Positions 10,230-22,207 of a stretch of DNA of 64,000 bases are shown one piece after another. The notes under the pieces are model-generated. The model was not told where the DNA came from. It saw only the letters and a list, made by a program, of their open reading frames with translations, and did no database searches. The number at the start of each line of letters is the position of its first letter. The first letter of the stretch is position 1. The stretch is from the NCBI RefSeq assembly GCF_963678635.1, contig NC_087070.1, positions 10,202,539-10,266,538 of the forward strand, read 5' to 3'. The translations under genes and the position numbers were made by a program. The DNA comes from Symsagittifera roscoffensis (Eukaryota > Xenacoelomorpha > Acoela > Convolutidae).

Positions 10230-13200
10230 GCGACTATAATTATTTGGTCCCAACGCGGATCTGGTTCAGATTTGACAGACTTACGTTCAGACTTTGCAGA
10301 CTTTAACCTTCGTGGCGACTATGAATTGTCGTTCCACCACGGGGATCGTTTCAGCTTTTGCAGACTTATGTTCAGACTTTGCAGACTTATGTACATTTTT
10401 TACAGGCTGATGTTTAGATTTTGCAGACTTATATTCAGACTTTGCAGACTTTTCTTCAGACTCTGCAGACTGATGTTTAGACTTTGTAGAGTTTAAATTG
10501 CGTGGCGAATATGAACTTCCGCTCCTCTACGCGGATCGATTCAGTTTTTGCAGACTCTTTGCTCAAACTTTGCAGACTTATGTTCAGACTTTTCAGACTT
10601 ATGTTTTGAACTTTGCAGACTTTATGTTCAGACGTTGCAGAATTTTTGTTGGATTTTGTGGGCGTATTTTCATCCTTTGCAGACGTATGTTCAGACTTTG
10701 CAGGCCGATGTTCAGACTTTGCAGACTTTACCCTGCGTGTCGATTATTAATTGTCGTTCCACCACGCGGATCGTTTCAGCTTTTGCAGACTTTTTGTTCA
10801 GACTTCGCAGACTTTTGTTCAGACTCTGAAGACTTTGTGTTCAGACTTTGCAGACTTATGCTCAGACTTTGTAGACTTCTGTTCAGACTTTGCAGACTTA
10901 TATACAGACATTGCATTATTTAAAGACTTTACAGACTTATGTTTAGACTTTGCAGACTTATGTCTAGACTTTGCAGACTTTATGTTCAGACTTTGTATTC
11001 TTATGTTCAGACTTTGCAGACTTACATTCAGACTTTACACACTTTATATTCAGACTTTGCAGGCTTGTTTTCAGCCTTTGCAGACTTATGTACATTTTTT
11101 ACAGGCTGATGTTTAGATTTTGCAGACTTATATTCAGACTTTGCAGACTTTTCTTCAGACTCTGCAGACTGATGTTTAGACTTTGTAGAGTTTAACTTGC
11201 GTGGCGAATATGAACTTCCGCTCCTCTACGCGGATCGATTCAGTTTTTGCAGACTCTTTGCTCAAACTTTGCAGACTTATGTTCAGACTTTTCAGACTTA
11301 TGTTTTGAACTTTGCAGACTTTATGTTCAGACGTAGCAGAATTTTTGTTGGATTTTGTGGGCGTATTTTCATCCTTTGCAGACGTATGTTCAGACTTTGC
11401 AGGCCGATGTTCAGACTTTGCAGACTTTACCCTGCGTGTCGATTATTAATTGTCGTTCCACCACGCGGATCGTTTCAGCTTTTGCAGACTTTTTGTTCAG
11501 ACTTCGCAGACTTTTGTTCAGACTCTGAAGACTTTGTGTTCAGACTTTGCAGACTTATGCTCAGACTTTGTAGACTTCTGTTCAGACTTTGCAGACTTAT
11601 ATACAGACATTGCATTATTTAAAGACTTTACAGACTTATGTTTAGACTTTGCAGACTTATGTCTAGACTTTGCAGACTTTATGTTCAGACTTTGTATTCT
11701 TATGTTCAGACTTTGCAGACTTACATTCAGACTTTACACACTCTATATTCAGACTTTGCAGGCTTGTTTTCAGCCTTTGCAGACTTATGTTTAGACTTTG
11801 CAGGCTTTTGTTTAGAGTTTGCAGACTTTGACCCACGTGGCCACTTTAGTTTTTCGGTCCCCTCGCGGATTGGTTCAAACTTTGTAAATATTATTATGCT
11901 CAGACTTTGCAGACTTATATTCAGTCATTGCAGACTTATGTATAGACTTTGCAGACTTATGTTTAGACTTTGCAGATTGAGGTCAGACTTTTGTTCAGAC
12001 TTTGAAGACTTTGTGTTCAGACTTTGCAGACTTATGCTCAGATTTTGTAGACTTCTGTTCAGACTTTGCAGACTTATATTCAGACATTGCATTATTTAAA
12101 GACTTTACAGACTTATGTTTAGACTTTGCAGACTTATGTCTAGACTTTGCAGACTTTATGTTCAGACTTTGTATTCTTATGTTCAGACTTTGCAGACTTA
12201 CATTCAGACTTTATACACTTTATATTCAGACTTTGCAGGCTTGTTTTCAGCCTTTGCAGACTTATGTTCAGACTTTGCAGGCTTATGTTTAGAGTTTGCA
12301 GACTTTGACCTACGTGGCCACTTTAGTTTTTCGGTCCCCTCGCGGATTGGTTCAAACTTTGTAAATATTATTATGTTCAGACTTTGCAGACTTATATTCA
12401 GTCATTGCAGACTTATGTATAGACTTTGCAGACTTTATGTTCAGACTTTGTATTCTTATGTTCAGTTTTTGCAGACTTACATTCAGACTTTACACACTTT
12501 ATATTCAGACTTTGCAGGCTTGTTTTCAGCCTTTGCAGACTTATGTTCAGACTTTGCAGGCTTATGTTTAGAGTTTGCAGGCTTTGACCTACGTGGCCAC
12601 TTTAGTTTTTCGGTCCCCTCGCGGATTGGTTCAAACTTTGTAAATATTATTATGTTCAGACTTTGCAGACTTATATTCAGTCATTGCAGACTTTTTGTTC
12701 AGACTTTGCAGGCTTATTTTCAGCCTTTGTAGGCTGATGTTTAGAATTGCGGACTTATGTTTAAATTTTGCGGACTTTGACCTGCGTGACGACTATGAAT
12801 TTTTGATCCCCACGCGGGTCGATTCAGACATTGCAGACTTTTTGTTAGACTTTGCAGACATATGTTCAGACTTTGCCGACTTATGTTTAGACTTTGCAGA
12901 CTTATGTTCAGACTTTGCAGGCTTTTGTTCAGACTTTGCAGACTTTTGTTTAGACTTTGTAGACTTTAACCTGCGTGGCGACTATGAATTTCGGGTCCCC
13001 CACGCGGATCGATTCAAATTTGCAGACTCTATGTTTAGATTTTGCAGCATTATGTTCAGACTTTGCCGACTTATGTTTAGACTTTGCAGACTTACATTCA
13101 GACTTTACACACTTTATATTCAGACTTTGCAGGCTTGTTTTCAGCCTTTGCAGACTTATGTTCAGACTTTGCAGGCTTATGTTTAGACTTTGCAGACTTT

Positions 13201-16200
13201 GACCTACGTGGCCACTTTAGTTTTTCGGTCCCCTCGCGGATCGGTTCAAACTTTGTAAATATTATGTTCAGACTTTGCAGACTTATATTCAGTCATTGCA
13301 CATTTATGTATAGACTTTGCAGACTTATGTTTAGACTTTGCAGATTGAGGTCAGACTTTGCAGACTTATAATTAGATTTTGCATACTTTGACCTGCGTGG
13401 CGACTATAATTATTTGGTCTCAACGCGGATCTGGTTCAGATTTGACAGACTTACGTTCAGACTTTGCAGACTTTAACCTTCGTGGCGACTATGAATTGTC
13501 GTTCCACCACGGGGATCGTTTCAGCTTTTGCAGACTTATGTTCAGACTTTGCAGACTTTTCTTCAGACTCTGCAGACTGATGTTTTAGACTTTGTAGAGT
13601 TTAACTTGCGTGGCGAATATGAACTTCCGCTCCTCTACGCGGATCGATTCAGTTTTTGCAGACTCTTTGCTCAAACTTTGCAGACTTATGTTCAGACTTT
13701 TCAGACTTATGTTTTGAACTTTGCAGACTTTATGTTCAGACGTTGCAGAAATTTTGTTGGATTTTGTGGGCGTATTTTCATCCTTTGCAGACGTATGTTC
13801 AGACTTTGCAGGCCGATGTTCAGACTTTGCAGACTTTACCCTGCGTGTCGATTATTAATTGTCGTTCCACCACGCGGATCGTTTCAGCTTTTGCAGACTT
13901 TTTGTTCAGACTTCGCAGACTTTTGTTCAGACTCTGAAGACTTTGTGTTCAGACTTTGCAGGCCGATTTTCAGACTTTGCAGACTTTACCCTGCGTGTCG
14001 ATTATTAATTGTCGTTCCACCACGCGGATCGTTTCAGCTTTTGCAGACTTTTTGTTCAGACTTCGCAGACTTTTGTTCAGACTCTGAAGACTTTGTGTTC
14101 AGACTTTGCCGACTTATGTTTAGACTTTGCAGACTTATGTTCAGACTTTGCAGGCTTTTGTTCAGACTTTGCAGACTTTTGTTTAGACTTTGTAGACTTT
14201 AACCTGCGTGGCGACTATGAATTTCGGGTCCCCCACGCGGATCGATTCAAATTTGCAGACTCTATGTTTAGATTTTGCAGCATTATGTTCAGACTTTGCC
14301 GACTTATGTTTAGACTTTGCAGACTTACATTCAGACTTTACACACTTTATATTCAGACTTGGCAGGCTTGTTTTCAGCCTTTGCAGACTTATGTTCAGAC
14401 TTTGCAGGCTTATGTTTAGACTTTGCAGACTTTGACCTACGTGGCCACTTTAGTTTTTCGGTCCACTCGCGGATCGGTTCAAACTTTGTAAATATTATGT
14501 TCAGACTTTGCAGACTTATATTCAGTCATTGCACATTTATGTATAGACTTTGCAGACTTATGTATAGACTTTGCAGATTGAGGTCAGACTTTGCAGACTT
14601 ATAATTAGATTTTGCATACTTTGACCTGCGTGGCGACTATAATTATTTGGTCGCAACGCGGATCTGGTTCAGATTTGACAGACTTACGTTCAGACTTTGC
14701 AGACTTTAACCTTCGTGGCGACTATGAATTGTCGTTCCACCACGGGGATCGTTTCAGCTTTTGCAGACTTATGTTCAGACTTTGCAGACTTTTCTTCAGA
14801 CTCTGCAGACTGATGTTTTAGACTTTGTAGAGTTTAACTTGCGTGGCGAATATGAACTTCCGCTCCTCTACGCGGATCGATTCAGTTTTTGCAGACTCTT
14901 TGCTCAAACTTTGCAGACTTATGTTCAGACTTTTCAGACTTATGTTTTGAACTTTGCAGACTTTATGTTCAGACGTTGCAGAAATTTTGTTGGATTTTGT
15001 GGGCGTATTTTCATCCTTTGCAGACGTATGTTCAGACTTTGCAGGCCGATGTTCAGACTTTGCAGACTTTACCCTGCGTGTCGATTATTAATTGTCGTTC
15101 CACCACGCGGATCGTTTCAGCTTTTGCAGACTTTTTGTTCAGACTTCGCAGACTTTTGTTCAGACTCTGAAGACTTTGTGTTCAGACTTTGCAGACTTAT
15201 GCTCAGACTTTGTAGACTTCTGTTCAGACTTTGAAGACTTATATACAGACATTGCATTATTTAAAGACTTTACAGACTTATGTTTAGACTTTGCAGACTT
15301 ATGTCTAGACTTTGCAGACTTTATGTTCAGACTTTGTATTCTTATGTTCAGACTTTGCAGACTTACATTCAGACTTTACACACTTTATATTCAGACTTTG
15401 CAGGCTTGTTTTCAGCCTTTGCAGACTTATGTTCAGACTTTGCAGGCTTTTGTTTAGAGTTTGCAGACTTTGACCTACGTGGCCACTTTAGTTTTTCGGT
15501 CCCCTCGCGGATTGGTTCAAACTTTGAAAATATTATTATGCTCAGACTTTGCAGACTTATATTCAGTCATTGCAGACTTATGTATAGACTTTGCAGACTT
15601 ATGTTTAGACTTTGCAGATTGAGGTCAGACTTTTGTTCAGACTTTGAAGACTTTGTGTTCAGACTTTGCAGACGTATGCTCAGATTTTGTAGACTTCTGT
15701 TCAGACTTTGCAGACTTATATTCAGACATTGCATTATTTAAAGACTTTACAGACTTATGTTTAGACTTTGCAGACTTATGTCTAGACTTTGCAGACTTTA
15801 TGTTCAGACTTTGTATTCTTATGTTCAGACTTTGCAGACTTACATTCAGACTTTATACACTTTATATTCAGACTTTGCAGGCTTTGACCTACGTGGCCAC
15901 TTTAGTTTTTCGGTCCCCTCGCGGATTGGTTCAAACTTTGTAAATATTATTATGTTCAGACTTTGCAGACTTATATTCAGTCATTGCAGACTTATGTATA
16001 GACTTTGCAGACTTATGTTTAGACTTTGCAGATTGAGGTCAGACTTTGCAGACTTATAATTAGATTTTGCAGACTTTGACCTGCGTGGCGTCTATAAACT
16101 CTTGGTACCCACGCGGATCTGGTTCAGAGTTGACAGACTTAGCTTCAGACTAAGCAGGCTTAAGTTCAGACTTTGCAGACCTTTTGTTCAAATTTTGCAG

Positions 16201-17070
16201 ACTTATGTTCAGACTTTACAGGCTGATGTTTAGAGTTTGCAGACTTGACCTACGTGGCCACTTTAGTTTGTCGGTCCGCGTGCGGATCGGTTCAAACTTT
16301 AAAAATTTTATGTTCAGACTTTGCAGACTTATATTCAGTCATTGCAGACTTATGTATAGACTTTGCAGACTTATGTTTAGACTTCGCAGGTTGAGGTCAG
16401 ACTTTGCAGACTGATAATTAGATTTTGCAGACTTTGACCTGCGTGGCGACTAATATTAGTTGGTCCCCACACGGATCTGGTTCAGATTTGACAGACTTAC
16501 GTTCAGACTTTGCAGACTTTAACCTGCGTGGCGACTATGAATTGTCGTTCCACCACGGGGATCGTTTCAGCTTTTGCAGACTTATGTTCAGACTTTGCAG
16601 ACTTATGTTCAGATTTTACAGGCTGATGTTCAAATTTTTCAGACTTATGTTAAGACTTTGCAGTCTTTAACCTGCGTCGCGACTATGAATTGTCGCTCCA
16701 CCACGGGGAACGTTTCAGCTTTTGCAGACTTATGTTCAGACTTTGCAGACTTTGTGTTCAGACTTTGCAGACTCATGTTCAGACTTTGCAAAATTTTGTT
16801 CAGACTTTGCATATTTCTGTTTAGACTTTGCAGATTGAGGTTCACACTTTGCAGACGTATAATTAGACTTTGCAGACTTTGACCTGCGTGGCGACTATGA
16901 GTTTTTGATCCCCACGCAGGTCAATTCAGACATTGCAGACTTTATGTTAGACTTTGCAGACATATGTTAAGACTTTGCACACTTATGTTTAAATTTTGCA
17001 GACTTTGACCTCTGTGGCGACTATGAATTTTCGATCCCCACGCGGATCGATTCAAATATTGCAGACTTCA
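10230..17070. repeat. 21-bp satellite array, right segment with higher-order duplications
   Basis: This continues the array broken by the retrotransposon. The 21-bp units alternate with several spacer variants: one containing GGCGACTATGAATT, one GTGGCCACTTTAGTTTTTCGG and one GTCGTTCCACCACG. Larger blocks are tandemly duplicated with near identity: about 699 bp (10378-11076 against 11077-11775), about 149 bp (13806-13954 against 13955-14103), and about 1,233 bp (for example 13180-13950 against 14413-15180). The block 12690-13392 copies 5760-6472. The long forward open frames (SDFADLC, FRLCRLM and QTLQTYV type repeats) come from the stop-free unit. No real gene is supported. Confidence 0.9.
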
Positions 17071-20000
17071 TGTATTTTAAATAGGAGTTTTTGTATTTCA
17101 GACTTTTCTATTACCAATATTTTTGTCGACTTTCGCGACTAACCGCCCAGGTTCTGTATGCAAATGTCCAGTTTTTCGCAACTTATGTTACAAATCGCAA
17201 GTGGTTTCTACAATATTGTGACTAAACTCTAGAGAATTTCTATCGATTTTTAGGTTGATGAAAACCAAGCTCGCTGTTTCCCTACTTTCAAAAACTTTGA
17301 AATTATGAAACTTTAAGGACCATTAAAACAATACTTAGGCTATGAATTTTTGGTTGGGGAATGCCATTTGGTGCTAACTTCAAGCGCAGATGTGCACACG
17401 GACGTTTTAGATCCAGATAATAGAGATTTTTGTAGCCAACTGAGCCCCATACCAAAGCACTCACTCCAAAAAACTGAGCAGATAAAATAGGTGATTTTTT
17501 TTCCGAAATTAGCTCTAAAATACATAGTTTATAATGCTTAACCAACATAATCAAGACCAGAAATAAGTTCTTAACGAGATTCAAAACCGACAAGTCAAAA
17601 AATGATTAAAAATGTTCATTTCGTCAGCTTAAAACGAAAAGGTGCTAGAATTTTAGAGATTTTTATCTTTCAGAAATTTTTTATTGATTAAATTCACGAA
17701 AAATGGTAACTGTCTTTTTTAATCTTGTGTCAAAACCTAGATAGACAAGTTTGTTATCAAATAAGCATAGTGCAATCTAGCTTCAAAAATTTTATCAGTT
17801 GATGTGGCACCAATTTGCAAGATCAACAAGGGTTCTTTTGACATGTCGAGTAATGTTCTCTCCCGGCAAAACCCATCATCAGTACAGTCATTCATCATAT
17901 TTGGATTGTGTATTCACATAAAAAAACGTAGATAAATTTTTTCTAAGAAATACCAAAAAACTATAAGCTCTTTTGTTTTGTGAAAATTACCGAATATCAA
18001 TGGTTTTGCAAGTTTTGATAGGACTTCATGAAATTCAAAAAGGTCCTTTTTTGAAGAGTTGACCTCCATACACCAAAAAAGCTGATCACACAACTTCATA
18101 CAATAATTTTCTTACTGATGAGATAACCTGCTGTTCAGACAATTTCATACAATTCCGATCATTGAGAGCATGGAGAAAATTCTTATCATACGTTTTATTA
18201 TGATTGTTTTTATAATTAAAAGGCTTCACTTTTAGTGACAAATAATAAAAGTGGAATAACATTTTTCAAAAAAAATAATAACCGTAAACCAGAGATTTAC
18301 TTTGTTTCCGCTCTTTGTAGTTTCAGTCACACCAATGCAGACTGTGTCCTAAAATTTGATTGCTTTGGATAGCTAAAAAGCTTATTTTTTAACGCTGTTT
18401 ATCGAGTAACCTGTACCAATAAAAAAAATTGAAGTTAACAATCTACTGAAAACCGATAGGTTTGAATCAGAGTGCAAACGAAAGTTGAAAAGTAAGCAAG
18501 AATTAATTTGAGCTTATCGGAATCAAAAAACTGAAAATATTTGGCGGAAATCTCGTCTTCGTTGTAAACAAATGGCAATTTAGTTAAATATAAACAAGGA
18601 AACATTCGCAGAGAGTTCACTCGCTTCTGAAGACACTTCACCAAAAATGGATGTTTATCAACCAAGTTCGTGGTTCCTATTCAAGCAATATATAAATATA
18701 AACCCTTTCAACGAAACTATTTTAGTGAAATTATAACCCAATGTATGAAAAATCAGAACTTTTCTTTTTTGGAACTGTTAGGTCTCATTTTTGAATTTTC
18801 GTTATATCTGATCGTATCAGAAAATATCAGGGGTCTTTTTTTGTACATGCATGGGCAGTAAACGATGGCCAATCAAAATTTGTGATTCACTAGTCTTTTT
18901 TTATAAATGCAAAGCTAGTTGTGAATATTTTTCCATTTGAATTGAACAAAGCAGATAATATACCCTTGTTCGAATCACACGGTTCGTTGGATCTAAAAAA
19001 AGTCGATCATTTTCCATAGCTTGAGAATTTTTTGAATATTGAAAAAAAAACTTCATGCACAAATAATAGAATTGTAGGACCATTTCAGTTTAGATTTCAA
19101 CAAGTTTAGAGCTTAGAAATACAAAATCACCTTATTTGGTCATTTCAAATAGAAAAAATAAATTTTTTTTTTTTAATATGAACGCTTCCAAAGAATAAAC
19201 CTGAATGGAAGTTTTTCTGACTGGATAGAAACTGAGAAAAGAGTGCCAAAAAACACAAAACTCGGTCAGTTTTTATTCAATATGATCAAAAAGTTAAGCA
19301 AAAACTAAAATTTCATGGGTTTATTTTGTTGCAGTATGCAGACGACTGCATGATATTAGCTTCATTCCTAATTTCAAATGACGTTTTGAATCAGGTATAG
19401 AAAAGTTTTTTTACAAGCTGACCACCCCTTTGCCGAGAATCAGTTGAAAAGTAGACCATCAAATTAGAAAATTGAGTTTTTTAAAAAAACGAGAAGCAAC
19501 ATGTGGAAATTGTCCGACGTGTAAAAAATTTTCAATATACAGCAAAAAATATCTGAAATTAGTTCAAACTCATTTTAAGAATATTTTGCAAAAAATAGTT
19601 GCCCAAGTAATTGAAACGATAAATCCTATTGAACAGCAATTCCAATATTATCTTTGATTGCTTTTCTTCAGTGATTAGATTTGTGTTATTTAGAAATAAA
19701 CTGAAAAACTCAGACTTCAAACCTCTAAAGCAGTTTCTTACAAACAAAAGAACACCTGCCATTGCATCGAGCTTACTGACAGCCAGCTAAATGTAGAATA
19801 AACCTAAGAAATATGCAAATTACCTTTGATAAACACTGTTCAACTGCTTGTCTACGACATTTATTTTTTCTTGTGACATTAAAAAAGCAGCCAAAATTTT
19901 TTTGCAAGTTAAGTTACGAACATTTGACATACAACAACAACGTTCAAAAAAAACTATCAGAGATCTACAGCACAGAAATGCAACCTAATTGTATATGTAC

Positions 20001-21925
20001 TTATAAACATGACAATTACTAGTTTTATTTTTATGAAAACTCTAGAATTTTACATTGCTCATAATTTTTATAGATTTTTTTAATATTCACTTTTTAATTT
20101 TTTTTTCGATAATTTGATTATTACTCTAACTCTTTTAAGCAGAAAATCTTTAGGCAGAAAAGTGGTACTTAAGAGCATTTGGACATGCTCGCGGAACTCT
20201 AGAATTAGTTTATAGCTGTTGACTGAATGTGACTCCAGACGCTTTGGAACAAATGTAAATAGCAGTATTGGAGCTACATTTTTTCGGGGTATTGAAAAAC
20301 ACGCATTTTTCACCACCAATCGAAATCAATTGTTGCCGGTTTGGAAAATTGTATGTCCTAACAGTTCGAAAACGATTTTGGGTTTCTTTTTTCTTTTTTT
20401 TGAAAGCACTGCAGACATAAGAGAGATAAGATTTCCTCCACAGATGCGTGTATGGTTTGGGAAACGGACACGCGGCCATTTTTGTCATTTTCACCAACTC
20501 TGGCAGTTCAAAACCAGTTAAGGATTTTGGTTCCTACAATTTTGACCGTCTTTCCTTTTCTACTTTTTCACCGGTCCTCTAGTTGGCCAAATAAATTGGG
20601 ATTACTGCTGCAGTTTCTCTGTTGATGTCTCTTTCGACGGAAAGAATTGTTTTTTGCTCATCTGCAACTACTGCTCTTTGGTTTCAGAGCTCCTCTGAAT
20701 TTTTGTTTCTCAATATCGGCGGGATCCTTGAAAAATTCTTGATCATTTATACAAGTGACGTTCTCTTGATAAAATCAGCGCACACGGCCAATGCATTTAG
20801 ATAAACACATCGCCACGAAAATGAGGTGTCTGTTAAAACTCGATTTATGAAATATGTGTGTGCATCATAAATTAGCCTTTCGTTGTGTTTTTTGTCAAAG
20901 AGGTTGCCATTGTGAACATGAATAACTCGAGAGAATTAACAATGACACTATAATCTCTCGTTTCTACGTTTAGCAAGAATATCAATCTAGCAAAAATTGT
21001 GCATGTTTGGGTCAAAAAATTGAGTCTTGTTTTAAGTTTGTCTCTAATATGCTGCTCAAACAAATTTCTGTTCTAATTGCACAATTGCGTGGCCTTAATG
21101 AAATAATCCTTGCTATTGAGTGCTATCAAATTAATCCGGTCAATTAAAACTTTGGTAATTGCATGGACACTTATTGGACATTTTTGAGACAAATTTGAGT
21201 GGTAAGCAAATGTCTTGGACAATTTTTCCTTCGGACAGTGTTTTGCGGGAAATAAATGTCTGAAAAAAAATGTCCGGAGACGCTCAAAAACAGCTTTTTA
21301 AGGCAAAATTTTTCTCATTAGTTCATTCGCAATTGAATTAATTTTGTTGCAAAAAGTATAATGTCATTAAAGTATAATGTCATTTCATGGCTCTTAGTTA
21401 AAATGAAATAACTAAACAACCAGTTGTTGAGCAAGTAGCAGGACGGCTCCTATCAATCGATCACGTCATCCTAGCAAAAAATAATTTCAAATAAAAAAAA
21501 CAGTTCAGCAATTTTTCTTAAGCTTTTGCAAGTAGCGGGGAGGGAGCTTACGTGCCTATTCTACCTTTCCCCTGGTACTATTTATCCATCCGAAAACATT
21601 TGTTTCTTGATAGCTCCAATTTAAGATTTTTTTGAAACTTTGAATACTTTGGTGACAAGACTAGTTTTCTTAAATAATTGAAAACTTCAAAAATTATATT
21701 ACAGCTGCAATAATTTTTTGAAGTTTTTGAAATTGCTATCGAAAGAGATCTAACTTGATTGCCAAAACCACCGCTTTTGGTATGAAATTTTACAATAAAA
21801 AAAACATTCCGACAAAACTGCGGTTCTCCGTCGAAAACTTGTAACAGCTCGTTGATTCACCTTCCTCCGTGTGTTAATGAGCCAGAAAAAAAACAAAGAT
21901 TGATTTTTTTTGTACAATCAAAACA
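17071..21925. other. AT-rich non-coding sequence
   Basis: Only short open frames without recognisable domains are present. A stretch near 18050-18160 resembles the TCATACAATT-type repeat found again at 42.1-43.0 kb, with GTTGACCTCCATACACC shared. Nothing else is supported. Confidence 0.5.
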
Positions 21926-22207
21926 TCATCGATGGTGTTTTACATTTTCAATACCATCCAGATATGCACATTCAATACCAATACCAGATATGCGTTTTTT
22001 ATTCTGATGTTTGACCTTTTTTTGAATAAGATTTATCTGCTGAGTTGTCACATGCGAAGTGTCAGAAATTACGACTAGGTTAAGCAATAAATCAGCAGCA
22101 AAAGAGTTATTATTCTGATAATTTCCACTTGTCAAGTCTTCAACTTGATTTATTATATTATTCAACTCAAGTTCATTAGTTGTACGTACGTATATGAACG
22201 AGCCCAA
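21926..22207 (-). other. Possible isolated coding fragment, 93 codons
   Basis: The minus-strand frame encodes ordinary, non-repetitive protein-like sequence, unlike the low-complexity frames around it: for example FAADLLLNLVVISDTSHVTT and TTQQINLIQKK. The helix pattern is loosely like the GAIN region of adhesion GPCRs, but I saw no decisive motif. The frame starts at a TTG, with a stop codon just upstream. No good splice acceptor was found, although AAAAAG/GTCAAA could be a weak donor. It may be a lone exon, a gene relic or chance. Confidence 0.25.

Noticed and set aside
5541..16882. Dozens of 70-240-codon open frames such as FRLCRLM and SDFADLC repeats
   Set aside because: The 21-bp unit is stop-free in all forward frames, so open frames are expected. 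Initiation context, splice structure and non-repeat domains are absent.
17303..17593. Possible Tc1/mariner transposase fragment (ALVWGSVGY)
   Set aside because: Only a four- to five-residue resemblance, with no catalytic residues and no terminal inverted repeats.
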